DNA of 64,000 bases from positions 1-64,000 of IMG/VR virus record IMGVR_UViG_3300032117_000022; one strand, 5' to 3'. Positions 24,518 to 33,361 of the stretch are shown in pieces. Source of the DNA: a virus. The stretch's first letter is position 1; every line of letters begins with the position of its first letter. The notes beneath the pieces are model-generated. The model worked only from the letters and a program-made list of their open reading frames with translations. It was not told the DNA's origin and searched no databases. A program made the position numbers and the translations under genes.

Positions 24518-25426
24518 ATGTCAAATGGTCCGATTAAGATTACACAACTACCTGTTGCAACGACAACAAATCCTACACAGGACTTGATGATCATTGTACA
24601 GAATACTGCCGGTACCAATACGACATATTCTATTACTCCTAGTGTGTTGTTAGCACAAACTGCTTATTATAGTTCAAACAATGCAAGTTATCTAGGTGGA
24701 GTTGCTGCTGCTTCTTATCAGCTAAACTCCACCCTTGGTGCAAATATCGCATCATATCTACCAACATATGCTGGCGTAGTCAATGCATCCTCTTATACTG
24801 TTGGTTCTTTCTTCTTAGCAAACTCAACCGCAACTTACATTGGCAACACTTCTGCAAACGTACAGATCGGTGGGCTAAACGTTGCTGGTACACCATCCGC
24901 ACTTGCTGGTTTTGGTAGTTCTAATAGTTCTGTTGATATCGTCATCACCAATGCCAACAATGGTGTCAATGCATCATCCGACTTTGCTGCTTATGATAAT
25001 AACGGTCTAGTTGGAAACAACTTCATTGATATGGGTATCAGTAGTTCCACATTCAGCGAATCATTCTGGACTATCAATGGTCCATCTGATGGATATCTAT
25101 ATACAGGCAATACAAATCTTTCAATCGGTACCGCATCTTATGGTGGTGGCACAAACTACATCAACTTCTTTACTGGTGGTACTCTAGCCGCCAATGAACG
25201 TATGCGTATCACATCGACGGGTAAAGTTGCCATTGGAACAACAACACCAGGCACAAGCACTATTCTTGATGTGCAATCAACCACTGCTGGCGTTCGCTTC
25301 CCAAATATGACAACAACACAAAAGACTGCACTAACACCTGCTGCGGGTACTGTTGTTTTTGATACAACATTATCAAAACTATGTCTGTATACTGGAGCAG
25401 CTTGGCAAACGATTACCTCGGCTTAA
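24518..25426 (+). CDS. tail-fibre-like protein
   Basis: 302 residues from ATG 24518 (an in-frame TTG lies 6 bases earlier). It starts NGPIKITQLPVATTTNPTQDL, a common fibre entry. It holds NASYLGGVAAASYQ, and its C-terminal GTLAANERMRITSTGKVAIG is a signature of trimeric fibre or tail-spike ends. Also Ser/Thr/Asn-rich like its neighbour. Probably assembles with it. Confidence 0.7.
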   Translation: MSNGPIKITQLPVATTTNPTQDLMIIVQNTAGTNTTYSITPSVLLAQTAYYSSNNASYLGGVAAASYQLNSTLGANIASYLPTYAGVVNASSYTVGSFFLANSTATYIGNTSANVQIGGLNVAGTPSALAGFGSSNSSVDIVITNANNGVNASSDFAAYDNNGLVGNNFIDMGISSSTFSESFWTINGPSDGYLYTGNTNLSIGTASYGGGTNYINFFTGGTLAANERMRITSTGKVAIGTTTPGTSTILDVQSTTAGVRFPNMTTTQKTALTPAAGTVVFDTTLSKLCLYTGAAWQTITSA

Positions 25427-25439
25427 TGATTTTTTTATA

Positions 25440-25832
25440 ATGCATGAAAAACTTGATGAAACAAACTTTTTATTATATTCAGCTAAACATTATGAAAATG
25501 CACAATGTTATGACACTGTGGAGTTTTATGATGACTTGAAGAGATTCAAGTATCTGAAAAGACTATTCAACATCTATTCTGAAAATGGTGATTTGAGGGA
25601 GCGGCTGATACTGAATCATATTATCGTCATCTATAATGTGTTCGGTTTAGTACCAGCCACTCGTATGTTGTTCTTCAAGTTATACGAATACAAAGAAATG
25701 TTGAAGCCCTTCCTTGAACTTCTAAACTATATGCCAGATCATGTTGTGAATATCGGGCTACAAGGTATAAACATTAAAAACACAGACATTGAGTCTGATA
25801 TATACATCAAGAAGAGGCTAGAGTCAATATGA
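25440..25832 (+). CDS. conserved T4-type phage protein, DUF7207-like
   Basis: 130 residues. The start MHEKLDETNFLLYSAKHYEN and the core FYDDLKRFKYLKRLF and LRERLILNHIIVIYNVFG belong to a small helical family found next to virion genes of T4-like phages. Function unknown. It overlaps the next start (ATGA). Confidence 0.7.
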   Translation: MHEKLDETNFLLYSAKHYENAQCYDTVEFYDDLKRFKYLKRLFNIYSENGDLRERLILNHIIVIYNVFGLVPATRMLFFKLYEYKEMLKPFLELLNYMPDHVVNIGLQGINIKNTDIESDIYIKKRLESI

Positions 25833-26113
25833 AAAGCTTAAGAGAACTTCAAGAAGAAGTCAAAAAGAAGCCATGCAAAGCATGTCAAGAAATGAAGTGT
25901 GGTTGCAGTAAAGAAGTCAAGGAAGATGTTGAGTACCAAATGGCTCGTACAGAACTTGAAACAGCAAAGCGCGCTTGTGAAAATCTATTGAAGATGCTCA
26001 AAGGCGAAGGTGATCTTCCTGCTTGGGTACAAACAAAGATTGCTAAAGGCTCTGGCATGTTAGACGCTGCTGCTGACTATATGATGTCAGGCAAAGAAAC
26101 AGGCGACGAATAA
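25829..26113 (+). CDS. small virion-block protein with CxxC-rich N-terminus
   Basis: 94 residues. The N-terminus KSLRELQEEVKKKPCKACQE resembles the targeting signals of neighbours and has CKAC...CGC. The remainder LKMLKGEGDLPAWVQTKIAK then AADYMMSG is a repeated unit in T4-like capsid-associated proteins. Probably packaged. It is tightly coupled to both neighbours (overlapping ATGA/ATAATGG). Confidence 0.6.
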   Translation: MKSLRELQEEVKKKPCKACQEMKCGCSKEVKEDVEYQMARTELETAKRACENLLKMLKGEGDLPAWVQTKIAKGSGMLDAAADYMMSGKETGDE

Positions 26114-26496
26114 TGGAAAGCTTTGCATCTTTTTGTGAAATGAAAGATGATCCTTGCTGGAAGGGTTATCAGATGGTGGGCAAAAAGAAAAAGAATGGCA
26201 AAGAAGTTCCTAACTGTGTCCCCGTCAAGGAAGATGTTCTTGTAGAGCGCGGCGCAGACTCTAAGGGATACTATCGCTCTACCGAATCTGGTGCTGGATT
26301 GACAGCAAAGGGCGCTAAACACTTTGGCATTCATACTGCCGTTACAAAGAAGCCAAGCGAACTAAATCCAGAAGGTAAAGCAGCCAAGCGCAGAAAGTCA
26401 TTCTGTGCGCGAATGAGCGGCATGCCTGGTCCTATGAAAGACGACAAGGGGCGCCCAACACGCAAAGCAATGTCTCTAAGAAGGTGGCACTGCTAA
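26113..26496 (+). CDS. DUF6321-like conserved phage protein
   Basis: 127 residues. CWKGYQMVGKKKKNGKEVPN is an early signature. The C-terminal box KSFCARMSGMPGPMKDDKGR then PTRKAMSLRRWHC is very strongly conserved among phages (DUF6321). The N-terminus MESFASFCEMKDD again looks like an internal-protein signal. The role is not known; Cys and His suggest metal binding. Confidence 0.7.
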   Translation: MESFASFCEMKDDPCWKGYQMVGKKKKNGKEVPNCVPVKEDVLVERGADSKGYYRSTESGAGLTAKGAKHFGIHTAVTKKPSELNPEGKAAKRRKSFCARMSGMPGPMKDDKGRPTRKAMSLRRWHC

Positions 26497-26747
26497 TGAA
26501 AAAGTTTAGAGATTTCAGAAGCGATCTAAACGAGACTTCTGGTGCGGCACCAGCGGTGGTGGACGCAGGTCTTGCTAGTGTGATAGATCCCAACACAGGA
26601 AAGCCAGCATCGCCTCCAGTGTACAGGAAAAAGCAAAAAACCTACCAAGAAAAAGAAGCTGATCGCCAGAAAGAATACGCTAAAGGTCCATCACAGATGC
26701 AAAGACGTGTAATGGGTGGAGTAAACATGGGCGGATTCGGTGCTTAA
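26484..26747 (+). CDS. small basic virion-block protein, 87 aa
   Basis: Starts inside the previous gene (13-base overlap) with MKKFRDFRSDLNETSGA, another targeting-like opening. The rest is low-complexity and basic. No known domain. It overlaps the i-spanin start by 8 bases. Confidence 0.5.
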   Translation: MALLMKKFRDFRSDLNETSGAAPAVVDAGLASVIDPNTGKPASPPVYRKKQKTYQEKEADRQKEYAKGPSQMQRRVMGGVNMGGFGA

Positions 26748-27147
26748 CTTTGTGTCAAATCTTTGGAGTACAGTTAAGGGATTTTCACCTTCTGGTATTC
26801 TTACGTCTTTGGCCCCATATGGTATTGCTCTCTTGATTGGTGTACTTGGATACAACTATGTTTATGATAAAGGATACAACGCAGCTAAGGCACAATGCAA
26901 TGCTGCTGTGATCCAATCGACGGTAGATGCTCAAACGATACAAATAAATAACTTGAAGAAACAACTTTCAGACGAACAAACTGCTTTAGCGGCCGCACAG
27001 ACCAAGAAGCAGATTATCGTTCAAAAAGTTATACAGGCAAAACAGGTGGTTGATCATGAAGTACAAGACATTCCTAGCTGCGATGTTGATGCTACCGTTA
27101 TCGGCGTGCTTAACGGCGCCCGCACGACCACCAGTAATAGTAACTAA
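26740..27147 (+). CDS. i-spanin (Rz-like)
   Basis: 135 residues from GTG 26740. One N-terminal membrane helix (YGIALLIGVLGYNYVYD) is followed by a long helical, coiled-coil-prone periplasmic part (QTIQINNLKKQLSDEQTALA). The o-spanin gene begins inside it in another frame, the usual Rz/Rz1 layout. Together they link the inner and outer membranes and fuse them in the last step of lysis. Confidence 0.8.
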   Translation: MLNFVSNLWSTVKGFSPSGILTSLAPYGIALLIGVLGYNYVYDKGYNAAKAQCNAAVIQSTVDAQTIQINNLKKQLSDEQTALAAAQTKKQIIVQKVIQAKQVVDHEVQDIPSCDVDATVIGVLNGARTTTSNSN

Positions 27148-27325
27148 TCCTTGCAATCCACCTGTTGCTTTCACAGCAAAACACGGTGACTTGCCAAAGG
27201 TAACACAAACAAAGTTAACAGAAAAACAAGTGATCGATTTGTGGTTAGATGATATCCAAGCATATAATGACCTTAATGTTGATCATTCGTCATTGATAGA
27301 CTGGGTTCAGACTCACTGCAAATAA
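27056..27325 (+). CDS. o-spanin lipoprotein (Rz1-like)
   Basis: Starts at ATG 27056 within the Rz-like gene. It has a lipoprotein signal with lipobox LPLSAC, then a Pro-rich stretch (LTAPARPPVIVTNPCNPPV). The mature protein would be anchored in the outer membrane. 89 residues. Confidence 0.8.
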   Translation: MKYKTFLAAMLMLPLSACLTAPARPPVIVTNPCNPPVAFTAKHGDLPKVTQTKLTEKQVIDLWLDDIQAYNDLNVDHSSLIDWVQTHCK

Positions 27326-27335
27326 GAGGAATACA

Positions 27336-27686
27336 ATGTCAGACTTAGAAACTAAAGTTGCCATACTAGAACGTGATGTGTCGCAAGTGTCAAGCTATTG
27401 CGATAAGATCGATGTTACTATGGAAAAACTCACAGATATTTCTATTTCATTAAAAGAAATGCTTGCTGTACATGAACATAAACTTGGTCAACATGCACTA
27501 GCAGACGAAGACCTTTATTCTCTTCACCAAGAAACCAACAAACGAATCGATACTCTGCATTCTGAGTTAAACGGAATCAAGACCAAGCAAGACCTACACA
27601 AGTGGTACTTTACTGCCACAGGCGTTATAGCTTGCTTTATTCTTTTCAAAATGGGACTCATTCCATTTATGGCACCTTTTCTCTAA
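27336..27686 (+). CDS. XhlA/holin-like membrane protein
   Basis: 116 residues. A long N-terminal coiled-coil (MSDLETKVAILERDVSQVSS) and a single C-terminal membrane helix (WYFTATGVIACFILFKMGL), the plan of haemolysin XhlA-type proteins often next to holins. It directly follows the spanins, so a lysis role is likely. A promoter follows its stop. Confidence 0.65.
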   Translation: MSDLETKVAILERDVSQVSSYCDKIDVTMEKLTDISISLKEMLAVHEHKLGQHALADEDLYSLHQETNKRIDTLHSELNGIKTKQDLHKWYFTATGVIACFILFKMGLIPFMAPFL

Positions 27687-27693
27687 AAAACCC

Positions 27694-27722
27694 TTGACAT
27701 TGGTCTACGGTTGGCGTATTAT
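27694..27722 (+). promoter_or_regulatory. sigma70-like promoter for the primase operon
   Basis: TTGACA 27694-27699, 17-bp spacer, TATTAT 27717-27722, 17 bases before ATG 27739. The spacer lacks the CGAATC arm of the early cassette. Confidence 0.75.
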
Positions 27723-27738
27723 ACAACTGTAGATTCAG

Positions 27739-28776
27739 ATGTATAGGATGAATATGAGTGACTTGTACCTAGATGTTATGTATTGTAATCTTCTATCCAA
27801 CAGGCTAGAACGTTTTAAAGTAAAGAAGTCTTCACCATACGTATCTAACTTTAGATGCCCATTCTGTGGTGATTCGCAGAAGAACAAATACAAAGCCCGT
27901 GCCTATCTGTTTCAGCACAAGGGCAAGACATACTTCAAGTGTTACAACTGTGGTCTTGCCCATGGCTTCTCCAACTTTCTAAAGCAAATCGATACTACTC
28001 TACACCAAGAGTATATCGTGGAGAAGTTCAAAGACAGCGCGAAGATGCGCCCTAAAGAACCACCAAAACAAGATATCGCTAGGTTTACACCACCAGCTTT
28101 TCTAAAGTCTGGTTCACCTCTACGTAAGTTGAAGAAGATATCTCAACTGACATACGATCATCCTGCTAAGAAGTATATACTCTCTAGGAAGATCGAAAAC
28201 AAACATCATGCAAAGTTGTTCTACTGCACCAAGTTTGCGGAGTGGACTAACAGCATGATTCCAGATAAGCTGGATACGAAACAAGATGAGCCTAGACTGA
28301 TCATTCCGTTTCTTGATGAAGACGGAAACATGTTTGGCTATCAGGGTAGAAGTTTTAATCCAAAGTCAAATCTACGCTATATAACTATCATGCTGGATGA
28401 CAGGCCAAAAATCTTTGGTCTTGACACTGTTGATAAAAACAAAAGGGTATACTGCTTTGAAGGACCACTCGACTCACTTTTTGTGGCAAATAGTCTTGCT
28501 ATGGGCGGTGCTGATGTTACTCTGGATCAATCCTTTGTGGACGTTGTTTACGTTCTTGATAATGAGCCTCGCAATAAAGAAATCGTAAAACGTCTTGACA
28601 AAATGATCGATAAGGGTTATAGTGTAATGATATGGGACGATACGTTCAAGGGCAAAGATATCAATGACATGATTCTGAATGGAGCAGATGTTGAACACAT
28701 CACAATCGTCCTAGAGAAGCGAACATTTAGCGGGCTAGAGGCTCGTGTTGAACTTATGAAATGGAAGAAAGTATGA
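27739..28776 (+). CDS. 61: DNA primase, T4 gp61-like
   Basis: 345 residues (T4 gp61 has 342). An N-terminal zinc-binding pair, FRCPFCGDSQKNK and FKCYNCGLAHG, is followed by a TOPRIM core: LIIPFLDEDGNMFGYQGRS, the acidic EGPLDSLF, and VVYVLDNEPRNKE. It makes RNA primers with a gp41-type helicase, which is not in this window. A strong early promoter lies just before it. Confidence 0.85.
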   Translation: MYRMNMSDLYLDVMYCNLLSNRLERFKVKKSSPYVSNFRCPFCGDSQKNKYKARAYLFQHKGKTYFKCYNCGLAHGFSNFLKQIDTTLHQEYIVEKFKDSAKMRPKEPPKQDIARFTPPAFLKSGSPLRKLKKISQLTYDHPAKKYILSRKIENKHHAKLFYCTKFAEWTNSMIPDKLDTKQDEPRLIIPFLDEDGNMFGYQGRSFNPKSNLRYITIMLDDRPKIFGLDTVDKNKRVYCFEGPLDSLFVANSLAMGGADVTLDQSFVDVVYVLDNEPRNKEIVKRLDKMIDKGYSVMIWDDTFKGKDINDMILNGADVEHITIVLEKRTFSGLEARVELMKWKKV

Positions 28777-28922
28777 GTGTGTATCCAGGACTTTACAATG
28801 ACGGTAAAGTCATAGTTGATGATAATGGTCGCATTTCGTTCGCAAGCATGGAAGCAGTAGTAGAATACTACTCATTGCCTGATGCATATTACAAGAACAT
28901 TATGGAGGATGATAAGGAATGA
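28773..28922 (+). CDS. hypothetical protein, 49 aa
   Basis: ATG overlaps the primase stop (ATGA). It reads SVYPGLYNDGKVIVDDNGRI then MEAVVEYYSLPDAYY; soluble and acidic. It also overlaps the next start. Function unknown. Confidence 0.5.
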   Translation: MSVYPGLYNDGKVIVDDNGRISFASMEAVVEYYSLPDAYYKNIMEDDKE

Positions 28923-29044
28923 CTATTACTATTCCTATTTGGTTGATGTGGCTTATTGGTGTTCCTCTCGGAATGATTGGGGGTTTTTTTACAGTGTTTG
29001 GCGCTATTATGATGTATGCTTTAAAGGATGGGATTTATAAATGA
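28919..29044 (+). CDS. single-helix membrane peptide, 41 aa
   Basis: Almost wholly hydrophobic (IPIWLMWLIGVPLGMIGGFF). Overlaps both neighbours by 4 bases (ATGA), which supports translation. Possibly an inner-membrane peptide; role unknown. Confidence 0.5.
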   Translation: MTITIPIWLMWLIGVPLGMIGGFFTVFGAIMMYALKDGIYK

Positions 29045-29712
29045 GCAGCGTTAATCTTGTAGGCATTACTCAGCCTGATTATGAGTATACTGGTTGTACA
29101 GATGCATCCGAACTAGTGGCATGGTGTGCCCGTGTATCGAATCCATCAAATCAGAACAACACAGAGACTGCACCAAAGCTGCTGAAGTATCTGATTACAC
29201 ATAAGCACTTTAGCCCATTTGAAATGGTCCATATCTCAATGGAGATTAAGACCACACGCGACATTGCCCGACAGATTCTTCGCCATCGTTCGTTCTCGTT
29301 TCAAGAGTATAGCCAGCGATATGCTGATCCTACTAAGGACTTGAAGTTCGTTACTCGCGAAGCGCGTTTGCAGGATCCTAAGAACCGTCAGAATAGTGTT
29401 GATGTGGATGACATTGAACTATCTAATGAATGGGAAGATTGGCAAAGATCAATCAGGTCAGATGCTATACGCGCATACAAATGGGCAATCGAAAATGGTA
29501 TTGCTAAAGAACAGGCTCGTGCTGTTCTACCAGAAGGGCTTACCGAGTCTGTTATGATCATGTCTGGTTCGCTTCGTAGTTGGGTCCACTACTGTCAGAT
29601 TCGCATGGACAAAGCAACACAGAAGGAACATCGTATCGTAGCAGAACAGTGCTGGGAAATCATTGGTGAGCGATTCCCTGCTATTTTGGAGGCAATGAAG
29701 AATGACACATAA
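29041..29712 (+). CDS. thyX: flavin-dependent thymidylate synthase ThyX
   Basis: 223 residues. The ThyX signature RHRSFSFQEYSQRY (R-H-R-x2-S-x-x-E-x-S-x-R-Y) is complete, and RAVLPEGLTESVMIMSGSLR is the substrate-binding helix region. It makes dTMP from dUMP using FAD and methylene-tetrahydrofolate. It sits just before NrdA/NrdB in a nucleotide-supply block. Confidence 0.93.
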   Translation: MSSVNLVGITQPDYEYTGCTDASELVAWCARVSNPSNQNNTETAPKLLKYLITHKHFSPFEMVHISMEIKTTRDIARQILRHRSFSFQEYSQRYADPTKDLKFVTREARLQDPKNRQNSVDVDDIELSNEWEDWQRSIRSDAIRAYKWAIENGIAKEQARAVLPEGLTESVMIMSGSLRSWVHYCQIRMDKATQKEHRIVAEQCWEIIGERFPAILEAMKNDT

Positions 29713-30169
29713 TGAACGAATTGTGATACTAGGCAAGATTGGTGAAAATATTGTTTCTAACTGGTTGAGTCGTACTGGTCATGTGGTTGAGTTGTCTCTA
29801 GACAACTATGATCGTCAAAAAGATATGACAGTCGATGGTGAACGTCTAGTAGAAGTTAAGACAGAGCAGCCATACGTAATGCGCAACTGTGTTTCTTTCC
29901 GACCAAGTCAGTTAAAGAAATGTAGTTCTGTTGATGACCTCTATGTTGTCACATCACCTGCATTGATCAATACGAGTTATAAACACAACGGCAAAATCTT
30001 CAGGATTGATCCAAAAAACTTTAATAGTTTCAGGTATACAACCAAGTTTGGTGTTGATATGATTGGTATTCCATTTGATCAACCTGCGGTGGAAGAAGTA
30101 TACATACTCAGTGAAAAAGAAAAGCGTGAGTTGATGAAATACTCACATTCTGAATACAAGCGTATGTAG
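29702..30169 (+). CDS. PD-(D/E)XK-like nuclease domain protein
   Basis: 155 residues. GKIGENIVSNWLSRTGH opens the fold, then DRQKDMTVDGERLVEVKTEQ gives the D...E-x-K catalytic set as in many restriction-like nucleases. FRPSQLKKC and DDLYVVTSP follow in the usual order. Start overlaps ThyX by 11 bases. Likely a DNA-cleaving or repair enzyme; target unknown. Confidence 0.65.
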   Translation: MTHNERIVILGKIGENIVSNWLSRTGHVVELSLDNYDRQKDMTVDGERLVEVKTEQPYVMRNCVSFRPSQLKKCSSVDDLYVVTSPALINTSYKHNGKIFRIDPKNFNSFRYTTKFGVDMIGIPFDQPAVEEVYILSEKEKRELMKYSHSEYKRM

Positions 30170-30180
30170 GAGAATAAGTA

Positions 30181-30393
30181 ATGTCAGTAAGTTACTCAGC
30201 AGTATTTCTAGCGAATGGTACACAGATAGGTACTACTACAGGTCAAACATCAGGCATTGACATTCAAGAAGAAATGAATGATGTTGCCAACTACTTCAGA
30301 GGTAATACTCTTGGAGTTTCGACTCTAGGAGTACAAAACTGGGACACTTTGAACATTACAGCGAACAGTCAACAATATTCATTTAATAGGTAA
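30181..30393 (+). CDS. hypothetical protein, 70 aa
   Basis: Ribosome site TAGGAGAAT. It has beta-rich, Thr/Gly-rich composition (FLANGTQIGTTTGQTSGIDI) and ends LNITANSQQYSFNR, which looks like a virion or fibre fragment rather than an enzyme. No family recognised. Confidence 0.45.
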   Translation: MSVSYSAVFLANGTQIGTTTGQTSGIDIQEEMNDVANYFRGNTLGVSTLGVQNWDTLNITANSQQYSFNR

Positions 30394-30399
30394 TAATGC

Positions 30400-32655
30400 A
30401 TGATCCATGTTTCTAAACGCGATGGTAGTAAAGAACCTCTAGACCTAAACAAGTTCCATCGTGTATGTCAGTTTGCGTGTGAAGGGCTTTCTGGTGTATC
30501 TGTATCAGAACTTGAAATCAAAACAAAGATTCAGTTTCACAATGGCATCACATCCAAAGACATTCAAGAAACGCTGATCAAAGCCGCGGCTGATCTTATC
30601 TCTGAAGAAACACCTAACTACCAATACGTTGCTGGTCGTCTAATCAACTATCAGTTGCGTAAGGAAGTTTATGGTCGATATGATCCCAAGCCTTTATTGC
30701 AACATCATGATAGAGTTGAAAGTCTAGGTTATTATGATAGAAATCTTTCAAAGGTGTATTCTTGGGATGAATGGGCAGAACTTGGTGATTATATCGACCA
30801 TGATCGTGACAATCTTCTTACCTATGCTGCAATGGAGCAGTTTCGTGGTAAGTATCTAATCAAGAATCGTGTCACAGGAAAGTTCTACGAAACGCCTCAG
30901 ATGGCATTCATGTTGATCGCCATGACATTGTTTCAAAACTATAAAACAGACCGTATCAAGTGGGTAAAGGAACTATACGATGCTATCTCTACATTTGATA
31001 TTAGCTTGCCTACTCCTATTATGGCTGGAGTTCGTTCTCCTCAGCGTCAGTTTAGTTCTTGCGTGCTTATTGAGTCGGATGATTCTCTCGATTCTATCAA
31101 CGCTACTTCCTCTGCAATCGTTAAGTACGTTTCTCAGAAGGCTGGAATCGGAATTGGTGGTGGCCTCATTAGGGCTATTGGCTCTCCCATTCGCGGTGGC
31201 GACGCTGTTCATACTGGCGTTGTGCCATTTTGGAAGCATTTTCAGAGTGCTGTTAAGTCGTGTTCGCAAGGCGGCGTAAGAGGTGGTGCAGCAACCATCT
31301 ACTATCCTCTTTGGCATCTTGAAGTAGAAGACCTTTTAGTTCTTAAAAATAACAAGGGCACAGAAGACAATCGCATTCGGCATATGGACTATGGTGTCCA
31401 GTTCAACAAGGTGATGTATGAAAGACTTCTATCTGGTGGTACAATCACGCTCTTCTCGCCTTCTGATGTGCCGGATCTCTACAAATGTTTCTTCACGGAT
31501 GTTGATAAATTCCGTAGTCTCTATGAGAAATACGAACGCAATCCAAAAATCAGAAAGAAGTCCGTCCCTGCGATTGATCTATTCTCAGCCTTCATGCAAG
31601 AGCGAAAAGATACAGGACGAATCTATTTGATGAACGTTGACCATGCCAATGATCATGGTTCGTTTATCAAACATGCTGCTCCTGTTAAGATGAGCAATCT
31701 TTGTTGTGAGATTACACTACCTACAACACCACTGAAAGATATCAATGATGAAGAAGGTGAAATATCATTATGCACACTTGCCGCGATCAACTGGGGTAAA
31801 ATCAAATCACCAGAAGACTTCGAGCGGCCTTGCACGATTGCTGTCCGCGCTTTGGATGCTCTGCTTGACTATCAAGACTATCCTGTTAAAGCAGCGCGAA
31901 AGGGTACTAGAAATCGTCGGCCTCTTGGCGTTGGTATCATTAATTTTGCATATTGGCTCGCTAAGAACGGATCAACCTATTCTAATCCTGATCTTGACCT
32001 TGTGCATCGTTTTGCTGAAGCTTGGTCCTATTACTTAATCAAGGCTTCTGTTGATCTTGCTTTTGAGTTTGGACCTTGCGGCAAAACAAACGAAACAAAA
32101 TACAGCCAAGCAATTCTTCCTATCGACACTTATAAGAAAGATGTTGATGATCTGGCTGGACCTGTGTATCATATGGATTGGGATTATGTTCGTCGTTATG
32201 CTACTTCATACGGCATTCGTAACTCAACTTTGATGGCATTAATGCCTGCTGAAACTTCTGCACAGATTAGTAACTCAACGAATGGTATTGAGCCTCCTCG
32301 TGCGTTGGTATCAATCAAGCAGAGTAAAGATGGTGTTCTAAAGCAGGTTGTTCCTGATATCAAGAAACTAAAGAATAAGTATGAGTTGCTATGGGACCAG
32401 AAGTCACCAGAGGGTTATCTGAAGATCATGGCAGTTCTACAGAAGTTTGTTGATCAAGCTATCTCCGTGAACACCTCCTACAATCCAGTTCACTATCCAG
32501 AGGGTAAGATTCCTCTATCAGAGATGATCGGGCACTTGCTGATGTTTTATAAACTCGGAGGCAAAAACCTATACTATTTTAATACAGCAGATGGCGCTGG
32601 AGAAATCGACGTTGAAGATTCGGCCGATGATGATTGCTCTTCCTGTAAGATTTGA
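30400..32655 (+). CDS. nrdA: class Ia ribonucleotide reductase large subunit
   Basis: 751 residues. ATP-cone-like N-terminus (KRDGSKEPLDLNKFHRVCQF), the substrate-site cysteine in FSSCVLIESDDSLDSI, NLCCEI for the radical cysteine loop, PAETSAQISNSTNGIEPPR, and the C-terminal redox tail DDDCSSCKI. It reduces ribonucleotides with NrdB (33992). The last 82 bases, including the codons for the redox cysteines, are overlapped by a homing endonuclease on the other strand. Confidence 0.95.
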   Translation: MIHVSKRDGSKEPLDLNKFHRVCQFACEGLSGVSVSELEIKTKIQFHNGITSKDIQETLIKAAADLISEETPNYQYVAGRLINYQLRKEVYGRYDPKPLLQHHDRVESLGYYDRNLSKVYSWDEWAELGDYIDHDRDNLLTYAAMEQFRGKYLIKNRVTGKFYETPQMAFMLIAMTLFQNYKTDRIKWVKELYDAISTFDISLPTPIMAGVRSPQRQFSSCVLIESDDSLDSINATSSAIVKYVSQKAGIGIGGGLIRAIGSPIRGGDAVHTGVVPFWKHFQSAVKSCSQGGVRGGAATIYYPLWHLEVEDLLVLKNNKGTEDNRIRHMDYGVQFNKVMYERLLSGGTITLFSPSDVPDLYKCFFTDVDKFRSLYEKYERNPKIRKKSVPAIDLFSAFMQERKDTGRIYLMNVDHANDHGSFIKHAAPVKMSNLCCEITLPTTPLKDINDEEGEISLCTLAAINWGKIKSPEDFERPCTIAVRALDALLDYQDYPVKAARKGTRNRRPLGVGIINFAYWLAKNGSTYSNPDLDLVHRFAEAWSYYLIKASVDLAFEFGPCGKTNETKYSQAILPIDTYKKDVDDLAGPVYHMDWDYVRRYATSYGIRNSTLMALMPAETSAQISNSTNGIEPPRALVSIKQSKDGVLKQVVPDIKKLKNKYELLWDQKSPEGYLKIMAVLQKFVDQAISVNTSYNPVHYPEGKIPLSEMIGHLLMFYKLGGKNLYYFNTADGAGEIDVEDSADDDCSSCKI

Positions 32656-33275
32656 TCTTTGGTGATATTGAATCCATCACGAAAAGCTTTGTCTTGATTA
32701 TACCACCTCATATATAAAGTGTTGTATTTGTATCCATTGTTGAGTGCCCAAGTTTTTAGACAATCGATTTGAACTTGGTGACCATCTTTATAATGTAATG
32801 TCCAGTTCTGTGCCATTGGATTCTTTGATCCAGAAAATAACGACTTTCTTAGCTGTCTGGTCTCATCAGTCACACCATTCTTGTAACGAGATTTTCTTGT
32901 TATCCAGATATTGTCGGTGTGTTGTTTTGTGGGGACTCTACCTGAAAGTCCTTTGCTTATTTTTAGTCTATGTTCTAGCGTATGTGGTTTACCTGGCTCA
33001 AATCCACCGTCGATTCTTTCTGTGACAAGATTTGCCCACTCGTTAGATTCAACTATATTGTGTTCTTTGGAAAAAGACAGAGCGAAGTTTATTGCTTCAT
33101 TTTTATCTTGAAATGTGTACATTTCTATGGTATAAGGAACTACATTATGTTTCTTGATATGCCTCATCCAGATGGTGCCAGATCCTTTATATTTGTAAGG
33201 ATCTTTGCTAACGGTCTTACCGAAATACTTTAGACCACAGTGGGGACATTGTTTGACATATAGATAAATAGTCAT
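32574..33275 (-). CDS. GIY-YIG homing endonuclease
   Basis: 233 residues. GIY-YIG start TIYLYVKQCPHCGLKYFGKT, then YKGSGTIWMRHIKKHN and EHNIVESNEWANLVTE. NUMOD3-like DNA-binding pieces are in the middle (HTLEHRLKISKGLSGR). The C-terminal 27 residues, rich in Ser and Glu, come from bases antisense to the nrdA end. It carries the shared leader upstream. Confidence 0.82.
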   Translation of the reverse strand: MTIYLYVKQCPHCGLKYFGKTVSKDPYKYKGSGTIWMRHIKKHNVVPYTIEMYTFQDKNEAINFALSFSKEHNIVESNEWANLVTERIDGGFEPGKPHTLEHRLKISKGLSGRVPTKQHTDNIWITRKSRYKNGVTDETRQLRKSLFSGSKNPMAQNWTLHYKDGHQVQIDCLKTWALNNGYKYNTLYMRWYNQDKAFRDGFNITKDQILQEEQSSSAESSTSISPAPSAVLK

Positions 33276-33343
33276 AGCTGATGCTCCTGTTTAGCGTTAG
33301 TGTGGCTGGATACTGGAATATCGCGAGTCACATCTTATTTATA
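33276..33343 (-). promoter_or_regulatory. homing-endonuclease leader cassette, copy 3
   Basis: Minus strand: TATAAATA (33343-33336), GTGACT-CGC-GATA...TATC-C-AGCCAC hairpin (one mismatch), then ACTAACGCTAAACAGGAGCATCAGCT before ATG. Confidence 0.85.
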
Positions 33344-33361
33344 CAAAGGAGTTTTTATATT